The notes under the pieces: generated by a model
The model's database searches: none
The model's input: only the letters and a program-made list of their open reading frames with translations
Told to the model about the DNA's origin: nothing
DNA from: Pelagibacterium nitratireducens
GTDB lineage: Bacteria > Pseudomonadota > Alphaproteobacteria > Rhizobiales > Devosiaceae
Length of the DNA stretch: 64,000 nucleotides
Direction: 5' to 3'
NCBI RefSeq assembly: GCF_037044555.1
Contig: NZ_CP146275.1
Location: 972,501-1,036,500 of the forward strand
Shown: positions 43,174-52,060 of the stretch, in pieces
How the letters are laid out: every line of letters starts with the position of its first letter
Position numbering within the stretch: position 1 is the first letter of the stretch
Program-made: the position numbers and the translations under genes

Positions 43174-44377
43174 CCACAGGCTCCGCTTCGAGCGTGCCGC
43201 CGGCAAAATTGCGGTAGATAAACCGCGTGGCGCCGGTTTCGGCTTCCGTTTCGGCCGTCTTGAAAATCTCGCTGTGGTGCGGAGAAAGGGCACAGGCCGG
43301 ATCGGTATTCTCTGCCTTGCCGGTCAGCGCGAAGGCCTGGCAGCGGCATCCGCCGAAATCGACTTCCTTGAAGGCGCAACTCTGGCATGGTTCGGGCATC
43401 CAGCCGGTGCCGCGATAACGGTTGAAGGCGTCCGAGTTCTGCCAGATCCAGGCGATGGAATGGTTGGATCGCACCGAAAGGAACTCGAGCTCGGTAATCG
43501 TTTCGGCAGCATGGCAGGGCAACACCTTGCCTGAGGGCGTGATGTTGAAGAACTGGCGGCCCCATCCGCCCATGCACTTCTTGGGCCGTTCGGCATAATA
43601 ATCGGGGATCACGAAATCGATGTCGAGAATGCCCTTGAGTCGCTCGCGGGCGTCCTCCACCACCTCGGTGGCGCGATCGATCTGCGCGATGGTGGGCATC
43701 AGCGCGGCGCGGTTCTTGAGCGCCCAGCCGTAGTACTGGACGTTGGCAACCTCGATGCGGTCGGCATCCATATCCACCGCCATGGCGATGATATCTTCGA
43801 GCTGGTCGAGATTCTGCCGGTGCATGACGGCATTGACGGTCAGCGGCAGATCGAGTTCGCGCGCCCAGCGCGCGACTTCATGCTTTTTGGCGTGGGCATT
43901 GCGAAAACCTGCAACCCGGTCGGCCTTGACCGCATCGCTGCCCTGAAAGCTGATCTGGATATGAGACAGGCCCGCATCGGCCAACTCGGCCAGTTTTTCG
44001 CGGCCGATGAGCACGGCCGAGGTGATCAGATTGGTATAGAGATCGCGGTCGGTCGCATGCTGGACCAGTTCGACAATGTCCTTGCGGGCCGTCGGTTCGC
44101 CGCCGGAAAAATGGACCTGCAGCACGCCGATTTCGGCAAGTTCGTCGAGGACCCGCTTCCACTCCTCGGTGGTCAATTCGTTGCGGGCCCGCTCCATTTC
44201 GACCGGATTGGAGCAATAGGGACATTGCAGCGGGCATTTGTGGGTCAACTCGATCAGCACGGCGAGCGGAATGCCGTATTGGGCGGCAATCGGCTGCCCC
44301 CTGCCTTCGAGCAGGGCCAATCCGTCATTGGGATCGGTTTCGATCGGGGGATGGTGCCGGTCGAGGGTCGGGCTCAT
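43163..44377 (-). CDS. pqqE: PqqE, radical SAM PqqA cross-linking enzyme
   Basis: A 404-aa radical SAM/SPASM enzyme that forms the C-C bond between Glu and Tyr of PqqA, the first step in PQQ formation. CxxxCxxC is in THKCPLQCPYCSNP near 48-61; the SPASM cluster Cys lie in KKCMGGWGRQF, PCHAAE and CQSCAFKEVDFGGCRCQ. Overlaps pqqD by ATGA, indicating equal expression with its peptide chaperone. Confidence 0.97.
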   Translation of the reverse strand: MSPTLDRHHPPIETDPNDGLALLEGRGQPIAAQYGIPLAVLIELTHKCPLQCPYCSNPVEMERARNELTTEEWKRVLDELAEIGVLQVHFSGGEPTARKDIVELVQHATDRDLYTNLITSAVLIGREKLAELADAGLSHIQISFQGSDAVKADRVAGFRNAHAKKHEVARWARELDLPLTVNAVMHRQNLDQLEDIIAMAVDMDADRIEVANVQYYGWALKNRAALMPTIAQIDRATEVVEDARERLKGILDIDFVIPDYYAERPKKCMGGWGRQFFNITPSGKVLPCHAAETITELEFLSVRSNHSIAWIWQNSDAFNRYRGTGWMPEPCQSCAFKEVDFGGCRCQAFALTGKAENTDPACALSPHHSEIFKTAETEAETGATRFIYRNFAGGTLEAEPVDGK

Positions 44378-44697
44378 GGTTTTCCTCCTCCATCGATCAG
44401 GAACCCGGAATTGGCCAGATCCTGAATCATTTCGATCACGTCGGACGCGATCTGGTCAGCGGGTGCAGCGTATTTTTCCGCCAGCGTGTCGGCCATTTGT
44501 GCGATGGTACGCTGGCCATCGCACAAATGCAGGATTTCAACGGCGATATCGTTGGGTGCCAGCACCCGTTCGGGCACCAAAAGCACCCAGCGGTCGCGCG
44601 TTTCGTCGTGCCGCAGCTTGACCCCGCGGGCGAGGCGTGGCGCGCTTTGGGGCGTTGCCACCATGCGGCGGCGCGATGCGGGTGCTGCCTGGGTCAT
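44374..44697 (-). CDS. pqqD: PqqD, PqqA peptide chaperone
   Basis: A 107-aa RRE-domain protein which presents PqqA to PqqE. The winged fold is recognised by LRHDETRDRWVLLVPERVL, LCDGQRTIAQMADTLAEKY and IQDLANSGFL. It has an N-terminal extension of about 15 residues. Start and stop overlap neighbours pqqC and pqqE by ATGA. Confidence 0.95.
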   Translation of the reverse strand: MTQAAPASRRRMVATPQSAPRLARGVKLRHDETRDRWVLLVPERVLAPNDIAVEILHLCDGQRTIAQMADTLAEKYAAPADQIASDVIEMIQDLANSGFLIDGGGKP

Positions 44698-45458
44698 GTC
44701 GCATCCGGAACGAAAGCGCCGGGCGGGATGTGCCCGCCGACATAGGCGTGATGCAGCGCATCAAGCTGCACCCAGAGCACGTTGGTCTTGAAGATCAGTG
44801 CGTTGCACACCAGCCGCCGCTCCTCGGGCGTGCGGGCATGGGTCTTGACGTAGTCGAGCGCGAAATCGGCATCGCGGGTGGCCTGATCGAGCCGGCGCGA
44901 GAAATAGGTCATCACATCGGGGGAGATGAAATCGTAGTGCTCGAGCATTCCGGCGATGCGCTCCTGATGCAGATTGGGCGCAAACAGTTCGGTGAGCGAG
45001 GAGGCTATGGCTTCGAGCGGGGTGCGGTCGCGCACGAAATGGACGTAGGCCTCAACCGCAAACCGCGTGGCCGGCAGGATACCTTCGGTCGATTCCACGT
45101 AATCGGGATCGAGACCCAATCCGGTCGTGAGCTTTAGCCAGCGTTCGATGCCGCCTTCGCTGCCGATGTCGCCGTCATGATCTGATATCCGGTGCCGCCA
45201 TTCGATGCGGGTGGCCCGGTCGCGGAAACGGGAAATGACCACCGCGTCCTTGAGTGGAATGGTCGACTGGTAGAAATAGCGGTTGAGCGCCCAGGCCTGC
45301 ACCTGCCCCTTGTTGAGCTTGCCGCCATGCAGCAGGCCGTGAAAGGGGTGCAGGTTGTGATAGCGGGTGGCGCCGATATGGCGAAGCTGGGTTTCGAGCG
45401 CCTCGGGGGAATCGAGCTCGAGATCGGGGGCGACCGAAAGCGCGGTTATCTGGTTCAT
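44694..45458 (-). CDS. pqqC: PqqC, pyrroloquinoline-quinone synthase
   Basis: A 254-aa cofactorless oxidase catalysing the final eight-electron oxidation and ring closure to PQQ. Typical blocks are YHNLHPFHGLLHGGKL, QAWALNRYFYQSTIPLKDA, RHRISDHDGD and VCNALIFKTNVLWVQLDALHHAYV. The ATG 45458 overlaps the pqqB stop; a longer frame into pqqB was rejected. Confidence 0.97.
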   Translation of the reverse strand: MNQITALSVAPDLELDSPEALETQLRHIGATRYHNLHPFHGLLHGGKLNKGQVQAWALNRYFYQSTIPLKDAVVISRFRDRATRIEWRHRISDHDGDIGSEGGIERWLKLTTGLGLDPDYVESTEGILPATRFAVEAYVHFVRDRTPLEAIASSLTELFAPNLHQERIAGMLEHYDFISPDVMTYFSRRLDQATRDADFALDYVKTHARTPEERRLVCNALIFKTNVLWVQLDALHHAYVGGHIPPGAFVPDAT

Positions 45459-46363
45459 AGTGTAATCTCCGTCCCTTCGGCGGGTATGGACCACCCGGCC
45501 GCCTCGAGCGCTTTTCGCTCATCTGACTCCGGACGCAGCGCCGGATTGGAATTGTTTATGTGCAGAAAGAACTTGTTGCCTATCGGTGTAGCGGCCAGGG
45601 CCGGGATGACGTCGCTCATCGCAATGTGACCCATGCGCTGGCCGGTCTTTGAACTGAGGCCCTGGGCAATCATCTCGTCGTCGCGCCACAGCGTGCCATC
45701 GAAAAACACGGCGTCGGCCCCCTCGATCAGGCCCAACAGCTCATCGGTGATCGCGGCGCAGGCCGCCACAAACACCATGCGCGCGCCACTCGAACGGTCG
45801 GTGATGACGAGGCCGAGCGTGTCGCCTTCGGCATTTTCATCATGGCCTTCGAGAAACAGCGCGGTTTTGCCCGGCGCCGCAAAGGCAAAAATCTCCAGCC
45901 CCGAGGGCGATCCGTCGGGCAGCGCCGGCACGAAACTTTGGCCGGACGCAATGGGCTGGCGGGTCACGTTTTCGGGCTTGAGCGCATTGAAGATCGAATT
46001 GGCCCTGAGGATCGAAAGCACGCGATCATGGGCGTAGAGCGTAAAGGGCGAGCCTTCGCGCAGCGTCAAGAGCCCGGTGATTGCGTCGATTTCGCCATTG
46101 GTGAGGATCACGCCCGTTATGGGCGAATGGCGCTTCAGGCCCGGCTTGGGCCACAGCGCAGGAGTATTGGCAATCTGCTGGCGCAAATCGGGCGAGGCGT
46201 TGATCAAAAACCAGTGCTCGCCGTCGGAACTGATGGCGATCGAAGCCTGGTTGCCGCCGATATCGAGCGTGCCCGAGCGCGCATCACGGCAGTTGTCGCA
46301 GCCGCAATTCCATTGCGGCACGCCGCCGCCTGCCGCGGCACCGAGTATGAGGATTTTAGTCAT
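45455..46363 (-). CDS. pqqB: PqqB, metallo-beta-lactamase-fold PQQ biosynthesis protein
   Basis: A 302-aa protein with the PqqB signature ILGAAAGGGVPQWNCGC (including the Cys pair that binds structural zinc). PqqB hydroxylates tyrosine of the processed peptide in current models. Follows pqqA by 28 bases; a small GCGG/CCGC hairpin (46365-46376) abuts its start and could reduce pqqB output relative to pqqA. Confidence 0.97.
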   Translation of the reverse strand: MTKILILGAAAGGGVPQWNCGCDNCRDARSGTLDIGGNQASIAISSDGEHWFLINASPDLRQQIANTPALWPKPGLKRHSPITGVILTNGEIDAITGLLTLREGSPFTLYAHDRVLSILRANSIFNALKPENVTRQPIASGQSFVPALPDGSPSGLEIFAFAAPGKTALFLEGHDENAEGDTLGLVITDRSSGARMVFVAACAAITDELLGLIEGADAVFFDGTLWRDDEMIAQGLSSKTGQRMGHIAMSDVIPALAATPIGNKFFLHINNSNPALRPESDERKALEAAGWSIPAEGTEITL

Positions 46364-46391
46364 AGCGGGAAACCGCGGCAGGCAAAATCGA

Positions 46392-46472
46392 CTACTTGCG
46401 CTTTGCGCAGGCGTACATGTTGATTTCCATGCTGACAGGAATTTCAGTGAGCTTGGGCTTGTTCCAGGCCAT
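46392..46472 (-). CDS. pqqA: PqqA, PQQ precursor peptide
   Basis: A 26-aa peptide, MAWNKPKLTEIPVSMEINMY followed by ACAKRK. Glu16 and Tyr20 with three residues between them are the residues joined and converted into PQQ. GGAGAAAC precedes the ATG. It heads pqqABCDE-iminopeptidase. Too short for routine gene finders. Confidence 0.97.
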   Translation of the reverse strand: MAWNKPKLTEIPVSMEINMYACAKRK

Positions 46473-46493
46473 AGTGTTTCTCCTCATTTGAAC

Positions 46494-46509
46494 ACGGCAT
46501 GATTGCCGT
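46494..46509 (-). promoter_or_regulatory. Small hairpin in the pqqA leader
   Basis: ACGGCA, TGAT, TGCCGT: a perfect six-base stem 22 bases upstream of the pqqA start. May be a transcript 5' structure or an operator. The region 46473-46575 also holds overlapping hairpins CTATGG-AGC-CCATAG (46547-46561) and TAGCCAT-TATGGCTA type (46559-46578) at the end of the lysR gene, likely its terminator. Confidence 0.35.
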
Positions 46510-46575
46510 ATCGTTCATGCTGCGAAGAGAGTGGGCTGCGCGCAATCTATGGAGCCCATAGCCATGCGCCTATGG

Positions 46576-47580
46576 CTAGAATTGCGCCTGCGGGCCGTTA
46601 TCGAGGAAGGGCGGAATGGGCGAGATCTGCGGCAGGACGATGGTGTGCGCGGCATCTTTAAGCGTATCGAGGAAGGTTCGATAGGGCTCGATATGCTGAT
46701 ATTGCGTGGGGATAAGCGCCATGATGCGCCGTGTCGCGGCGTTGACGGCATAGAGCCGAATGCCTTTGAGCGTTTCGGCGCCATGCAGCAATGAGAGTGC
46801 GGGAACAAGGCACACACCGGCGCCGGCCCTGACCAGTTCGGCCGCCACCTCGAAGCTGCGGCACTGGGCGACGATGGTGTGGCCGGGGAACAACCGCTCA
46901 TACCAGTTCTGGACACGTTTGGTGTGCTGGGAACCGAACGCGAACTGGATCGACTGGTTGAGAATGGCCAGCTGGTCAGCAGGCAGATCGCGCTCGGGCC
47001 GTTCCACCCTGGAGAGATCGAGATGGCCGGGAACGGCAAGCACATGAGAATCGGTGAGCAGGGGGATCTGGGCAAAACCGCCGCCCGAAGCCGACAGTGA
47101 ATTGTCCGCCAGAAGCCCCACCGCAATGCGGCGATCATAGAGCAATTCGAGAATGTCGGACGGCGCCATGTCCTGGATATCGAAATCGATATCGGGAAAA
47201 ATCTCCTGCAGCCGCCGCAGCGCGGGCGGCAGGAGAACGCGCAACACCGAGGTGATCCCGGCCAGCCTTATCGTCATGCGGCGCCCGGACGTATATTCCA
47301 TCAGTCCGTCTTCGAGATCGCGCATGCCGCGCAGGACGTGTTCGGCCTTGGGCAGGAGGTAGTGGCCCGCCTCGGTCAGTTCCATTTCTCCAGGTCGGCG
47401 ATTGAACAGGCGCGCGCCGACAAGCGTTTCGAGCCGGGAGAGCTGCTGGGACAGGGAGGGCTGGGCAATTCCCAATTGCTTGGCGGCTTCGGTCAGCGTT
47501 GTCGCTTGCGCAACGGCGGTGAATATCCTGAGCTGGTGCAGCGATATGTCGGGATGAGGACGGATGGATTGGGTGTTCAT
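46576..47580 (-). CDS. LysR family transcriptional regulator
   Basis: A 334-aa LysR protein: helix-turn-helix 14-75 (LHQLRIFTAVAQATTLTEAA, then QPSLSQQLSRLETLVGARLF) and a periplasmic-binding-like effector domain 95-300. ATG 47580 was preferred over a TTG five codons upstream. It is divergent from the hydroxycinnamate-type CoA cluster and probably controls it, with an aromatic acid or its CoA ester as effector (inference). Confidence 0.92.
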   Translation of the reverse strand: MNTQSIRPHPDISLHQLRIFTAVAQATTLTEAAKQLGIAQPSLSQQLSRLETLVGARLFNRRPGEMELTEAGHYLLPKAEHVLRGMRDLEDGLMEYTSGRRMTIRLAGITSVLRVLLPPALRRLQEIFPDIDFDIQDMAPSDILELLYDRRIAVGLLADNSLSASGGGFAQIPLLTDSHVLAVPGHLDLSRVERPERDLPADQLAILNQSIQFAFGSQHTKRVQNWYERLFPGHTIVAQCRSFEVAAELVRAGAGVCLVPALSLLHGAETLKGIRLYAVNAATRRIMALIPTQYQHIEPYRTFLDTLKDAAHTIVLPQISPIPPFLDNGPQAQF

Positions 47581-47703
47581 GGGTAAACTGTTCAAGGCCC
47601 CACATGAAAAATCGGCTTCAGCCGTCCGGTATCAGGGGCAACTCCTCGACCCTCCCATAGCCGCTCGGCCACAATCGCGCAATTGCCGGCTTGACGACGC
47701 CTA

Positions 47704-47718
47704 GTTATGTTTCATAAC
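47704..47718. promoter_or_regulatory. LysR-type binding site candidate
   Basis: GTTATG-TTT-CATAAC: a perfect inverted repeat that also satisfies the T-N11-A LysR motif, in the 161-base divergent spacer, 24 bases before the CoA ligase start. The closeness to the gene suggests either a downstream site or repression. Confidence 0.5.
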
Positions 47719-47741
47719 ATAATTCAACTGGGAGGTTGGCT

Positions 47742-49604
47742 ATGTCAGATCTATCGACGCCCATTCGCGAGGTCAGAATGGGCCACATGGCGGCGCATGC
47801 CGAGACGGCGTCGGATGGCGTTGTTCATGTGCGTTCAAGCGAGCAATTGGCGGCCTATCCGCGCTCCATCGTCGATGCTATCGCCCAATGGGCGGAGAAA
47901 ACGCCCGATGCGCTCATGGTCGCGGATCGCAACAGCGAGACCGGCGATTGGCGCAAGCTGACCTATGGACAGGTCGTGGCGGCCATCGCGCCGCTCGGCC
48001 AGGCGCTTCTCGATGCCGGGCTGTCGCAGGACCGGCCACTGATCATACTTTCGGGCAATGAAATCGAACACCTGCTGCTCGGGCTGGCGGCGATCTGGGT
48101 TGGCATTCCCTACGCGCCGATTTCTCCGGCCTATTCGCTGATCTCCACCGATTTCGGCAAGCTCAAGCATATCGCCGCGCTGCTCACGCCCGGACTTGTC
48201 TATGCCTCGGATGGCGAAAAATTCGGACCGGCCATCGATGCGGTGTTTGGCGATGCCGTTCCGCTGGTGGTCAAATCCAACCCGCCATCGGGCCACCCCG
48301 CACGCCTGTTCGATGAGCTTGCGGCAACGCCCGTCACCGCAGACGTGGCGCAGGCACACGACGCCATTACGCCCGATACCATCGCCAAGCTGCTCTTTAC
48401 GTCGGGCTCGACGGGCATGCCCAAGGGCGTGATCACCACCAACCGCATGATGGCCTGCAATCAGGAAATGATCCGCACCGCCCTGGCGTTTCTCAAGGAC
48501 GAGCCGCCGGTGCTTCTGGACTGGATGCCCTGGAACCACGTCGCGGGCTCGAGCCACAATACCGGCATCGCGTTCTATAATGGCGGCAGCCTCTATATCG
48601 ACGACGGCCAGCCCACCCCGGCCAAAATCGGCAATACCCTGCGCAACCTCCACGAGGTGCAACCGACCGTTTATCTCACGGTGCCCAAAGGCTACGAGTT
48701 TCTGGTCGCAGCGTTCGAGGACGACCATGAGGTTCGGCGCAAATTCTTTTCGCGCATGAAATTGATGCAATATGCCGGCGCCAGCCTGTCCCAGCATGTC
48801 TTTGACGGCATGGATCGGGCGGCACGGGCCGAGTTGGGCCAGCGGGTGATGATCATCACCGGCTACGGCTCGACCGAAACCGCGCCCTTTGCCTTCACCA
48901 CCACCTGGCCGGTGCAGGAGGCGGGGCATATCGGGCTTCCGGCGGCGGGCATGGAAATCAAGCTGGTGCCCAATGGCGACAAGATGGAATTGCGCCTCAA
49001 GGGGCCCAATGTCACGCCTGGCTATTGGCGCGACGCTGAAAAGACCCGCGAGGCGTTCGACGAGGACGGATTTTACAAGATCGGCGATGCTGTAAAGCCG
49101 GCCGACGAAAACGATATTTCAAAGGGCTTTGTCTTTGACGGTCGCGTCAGCGAGGACTTCAAGCTTTCGACCGGCACCTGGGTCAATTTTGCCAGCGTGC
49201 GCAAGGCCGTGATCGGTGCCTGCGCACCCCTGATCCGCGATGTGGTTTTGACCGGCGCCGACCGCAACCATCTGGGCGCGTTGATTTTCCCCGATTTCGA
49301 GGCCTGCGCCCGCCATGCCGGTTTGCCGGCAGGAACCGACCCCGCCCAGATTGCACAACACAGCGCCATCAGGGACAAGTTCGCCGTCGAGCTTGCGGCG
49401 CTGGCGCGGCGCGCCACGGGCAGTTCCACTCATGTTGCCCGGGCGCATGTGATGGTTGGGCTGCCCGATATCGACAAGGGTGAGGTGACCGACAAGGGCT
49501 CGATCAACCAGCGCGCCGTTCTGGCGGCACGCAGGGACCTTGTCGAAGCCCTTTATTGCGAACCGGTGCCCGCGGACGTTCTTGATCTGCCGAGAAAGGG
49601 ATAA
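47742..49604 (+). CDS. Feruloyl-CoA synthase-like acyl-CoA ligase
   Basis: A 620-aa ANL-superfamily enzyme that activates a carboxylic acid with ATP and CoA. The AMP-binding loop LLFTSGSTGMPKGV is near 216-229, then LLDWMPWNHVAGSSHNTG and ITGYGSTETAP. The length, the DWMPWNH motif and the C-terminal region without the usual catalytic Lys motif context are typical of the feruloyl-CoA synthase group. Start ATG 47742 has GGAGG six bases upstream. First gene of a five-gene set with thiolase, SDR, thioesterase and hydratase. Confidence 0.9.
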   Translation: MSDLSTPIREVRMGHMAAHAETASDGVVHVRSSEQLAAYPRSIVDAIAQWAEKTPDALMVADRNSETGDWRKLTYGQVVAAIAPLGQALLDAGLSQDRPLIILSGNEIEHLLLGLAAIWVGIPYAPISPAYSLISTDFGKLKHIAALLTPGLVYASDGEKFGPAIDAVFGDAVPLVVKSNPPSGHPARLFDELAATPVTADVAQAHDAITPDTIAKLLFTSGSTGMPKGVITTNRMMACNQEMIRTALAFLKDEPPVLLDWMPWNHVAGSSHNTGIAFYNGGSLYIDDGQPTPAKIGNTLRNLHEVQPTVYLTVPKGYEFLVAAFEDDHEVRRKFFSRMKLMQYAGASLSQHVFDGMDRAARAELGQRVMIITGYGSTETAPFAFTTTWPVQEAGHIGLPAAGMEIKLVPNGDKMELRLKGPNVTPGYWRDAEKTREAFDEDGFYKIGDAVKPADENDISKGFVFDGRVSEDFKLSTGTWVNFASVRKAVIGACAPLIRDVVLTGADRNHLGALIFPDFEACARHAGLPAGTDPAQIAQHSAIRDKFAVELAALARRATGSSTHVARAHVMVGLPDIDKGEVTDKGSINQRAVLAARRDLVEALYCEPVPADVLDLPRKG

Positions 49605-49607
49605 TCA

Positions 49608-50849
49608 ATGACCAAGGGATTGCGTCTTACCTTCGAGGATGCCTGGTTGCTTGGGGGCGCGCGCACGCCATTCATCGATTATCGCGGCGCGCTGTCAGAG
49701 ATTTCGCCCATCGATTTAGGCATCAAGGCCGCCCGCGCGGCGATTGCGAAAACCGGCGTTGATGCTGCCGATATCGAAACCACGATTGCCGGCTCGATGG
49801 CCCAGGCCTCGTTCGATGCGTTCATGACGCCGCGTCATATCGGGCTTTACGCCGGCGCGCCGACCGAGGCGCCGGCCCATCTGGTACAACGCATCTGTGG
49901 CACCGGGCTCGAAGTGATCGCCCAGGCCGCCGATTCTGTGTCTCTGGGTCGCGTGAGCCTCGCGCTGGCGGCGGGCACGGAATCGATGAGCCGCAATCCC
50001 ATCGCCGCCTATACGCACCGCAACGGCTTTGCCATGGGCAAGGTCGAGTTCAAGGATTTCCTCTGGGAGGCGCTCTACGATCCCGCCGGGTGCGTCACGA
50101 TGGGCGACACCGCCGAAAACCTCGCCAAGCAGTATGGTATCGAGCGGGAACGCGTCGACCGCTTCGCCGTCCGCAGTTTCGAGCGGGCCACTGCGGCGCG
50201 TGATGGCGGTTTGCTGGCCGAAGAAATCGTGCCCGTCGTCAGCGAGAGCTTCGAAATCGAAGGTATCGACAAACGCTCCATCCGGATGCCGCGTGGTGTC
50301 GAGCAGGTCGATACCGACAGCCACATCCGCTCCTCGCCCTATGAGGTTCTTTCCAAACTGCGACCGGCCTTCGGTGGTGTTCAGACCGGCGGCAACTCCT
50401 CGGCCATCGTCGATGGCGCCGGGGCCGTGCTCGTTGCGTCGTCGGACTATGCCAAATCCCACGGGCTGACGCCCAAGGCCCGCATCATTGCCTCTGCTGC
50501 GGTGGGGGTTCCGCCGCAGATCATGGGGATCGGCCCTGCGCCTGCCATTCGCGCCGTGCTGGAAGCGAGCGGGCTGACGCTCGACCAAATCGGGCGCATC
50601 GAGATCAACGAGGCGTTCGGCGCCCAGATCCTGGCCTGTGTCGATGAGTTGGGCCTCGATGAGGACAGGCTGAACGTCAATGGCGGCGCAATCGCCATCG
50701 GCCATCCGCTCGGCGCGACCGGCATCCGCCTTGCCCTGACACTGGCCCACGAACTCGAACGCTCGGGGGAGCGCTACGGGATCGCATCGGCCTGTATCGG
50801 CGGCGGGCAGGGGATTGCGCTTCTGATTGAAAATCCGAGGGCTGTCTGA
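49608..50849 (+). CDS. Thiolase (acetyl-CoA acetyltransferase family)
   Basis: A 413-aa thiolase with nucleophile Cys97 (QRICGTGLEV), GHPLGATG with the catalytic His, and the second Cys in ASACIGGGQG. It would cleave a beta-ketoacyl-CoA to a shortened acyl-CoA and acetyl-CoA. Begins four bases after the CoA ligase stop. In this cluster the likely substrate is an aryl beta-ketopropionyl-CoA (inference). Confidence 0.92.
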   Translation: MTKGLRLTFEDAWLLGGARTPFIDYRGALSEISPIDLGIKAARAAIAKTGVDAADIETTIAGSMAQASFDAFMTPRHIGLYAGAPTEAPAHLVQRICGTGLEVIAQAADSVSLGRVSLALAAGTESMSRNPIAAYTHRNGFAMGKVEFKDFLWEALYDPAGCVTMGDTAENLAKQYGIERERVDRFAVRSFERATAARDGGLLAEEIVPVVSESFEIEGIDKRSIRMPRGVEQVDTDSHIRSSPYEVLSKLRPAFGGVQTGGNSSAIVDGAGAVLVASSDYAKSHGLTPKARIIASAAVGVPPQIMGIGPAPAIRAVLEASGLTLDQIGRIEINEAFGAQILACVDELGLDEDRLNVNGGAIAIGHPLGATGIRLALTLAHELERSGERYGIASACIGGGQGIALLIENPRAV

Positions 50850-51610
50850 TGGACATTGCCGGAAAAACAGCAATCGTGACCGGGGCTGCGTCGGGGCTTG
50901 GGGCAGCCACGGCGAAAGCGCTCGCGGCCGCCGGCGCCAAGGTGGCCGTATTCGACCGCGATGCGGAAAAAGGCGCCACCGTCGCCACCCATATCGATGG
51001 GCGGTTCTTCCCTTGCGACGTTTCGGATGCGGCAAGCGCTGGAGCTGCGATTGCCGATGCGATCGCCGCGCTCGGCACGCCGTCGATCCTCGTCAATTGC
51101 GCCGGCATTGGCACTGCAGCCCGTATCGTCGGGCGCGACGGGCCCATGCCGCTCGATGCGTTCGAGCGGGTCATCAAGGTCAATCTTGTCGGCAGTTTCA
51201 ACATGATGCGGCTGGCCGCCGATGCCATGCAGCAGCTCGAGCCTGACGCCAATGGCCAGCGCGGCGTCGTGATCTCGACCGCCTCGGTCGCGGCCTTTGA
51301 AGGGCAGATCGGGCAGGCGGCCTATGCGGCGTCGAAAGGCGGAATCGTGTCCCTGACCCTGCCGGCAGCGCGCGAGTTTGCACGGTTCGGCGTGCGGGTT
51401 CTGGCCATCGCGCCGGGGTTGTTTTTAACGCCCCTGCTCGAAGAATTGCCCGCCGAGGCGCTTGATGCTTTGGGGCACTCCATCCCCAATCCGGCGCGGT
51501 TGGGCAAGCCCGAGGAATTTGCCGATCTGGTTCTGTCCATGATCGGCAACGACTATCTCAACGGCGAAGTCGTGCGGCTCGACGGCGCGCTGCGCATGGC
51601 GCCGAAATAG
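50849..51610 (+). CDS. SDR family 3-hydroxyacyl-CoA dehydrogenase-like
   Basis: A 253-aa short-chain dehydrogenase: cofactor loop TGAASGLG near 12-19, D in FDRDAE (NAD preference), NCAG near 88-91, and catalytic Ser in STASVAAFEG with YAASK. The sequence resembles type II 3-hydroxyacyl-CoA dehydrogenases (HSD10-like: LEPDANGQRGVVISTASVAA, FEGQIGQAAYAASKGG). It would oxidise the hydroxyl formed by the hydratase. Start overlaps the thiolase stop by one base. Confidence 0.92.
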   Translation: MDIAGKTAIVTGAASGLGAATAKALAAAGAKVAVFDRDAEKGATVATHIDGRFFPCDVSDAASAGAAIADAIAALGTPSILVNCAGIGTAARIVGRDGPMPLDAFERVIKVNLVGSFNMMRLAADAMQQLEPDANGQRGVVISTASVAAFEGQIGQAAYAASKGGIVSLTLPAAREFARFGVRVLAIAPGLFLTPLLEELPAEALDALGHSIPNPARLGKPEEFADLVLSMIGNDYLNGEVVRLDGALRMAPK

Positions 51611-51619
51611 GAGGGGGCG

Positions 51620-52036
51620 ATGTTTTCCAACACGAGTGAGGTTGAAATCCAGTTCGGCGATTGCGACCCGGCGGGCATCGTCTATTACCCCAATTATTTT
51701 CGCTTCTTCGACAATGCCACGGCGGCGCTTTTGTCCGCCGCCTTCAAGATGCACAAGCGCCACTGGATCGCCCATCACGGCATTGTCGGCATCCCGATGG
51801 TCGATACGGGCGCCAAGTTCTCGCGGCCTTCACGGTTCGGAGATGTCGTCGAAATCCGCTCGGAAATAACCGATCTCGGACGCTCCAGCTTCGGTGTCCG
51901 CCACACGCTTTTCAATGAAGGCGAAATCGCCATCGAAGCGCATGAAAAGCGTGTCTGGGTGGGGCGCGATCCGCAAGACAGCGAAAAAATCATTTCTTTG
52001 CCGATCCCCGACGACGTGCGCGCGGCACTCGGCTAG
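51620..52036 (+). CDS. Acyl-CoA thioesterase, 4-hydroxybenzoyl-CoA thioesterase family
   Basis: A 138-aa single hot-dog domain with GDCDPAGIVYYPNYFRFFD; Asp16 matches the catalytic Asp of the Pseudomonas-type 4-hydroxybenzoyl-CoA thioesterase. It would release the free aromatic acid from its CoA ester. GGAGGGGGC precedes the ATG. Placement after ligase, thiolase and dehydrogenase genes suggests vanilloyl-CoA or 4-hydroxybenzoyl-CoA as substrate (inference). Confidence 0.9.
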   Translation: MFSNTSEVEIQFGDCDPAGIVYYPNYFRFFDNATAALLSAAFKMHKRHWIAHHGIVGIPMVDTGAKFSRPSRFGDVVEIRSEITDLGRSSFGVRHTLFNEGEIAIEAHEKRVWVGRDPQDSEKIISLPIPDDVRAALG

Positions 52037-52060
52037 CCAATTGACCAGAAGGGAAAGATT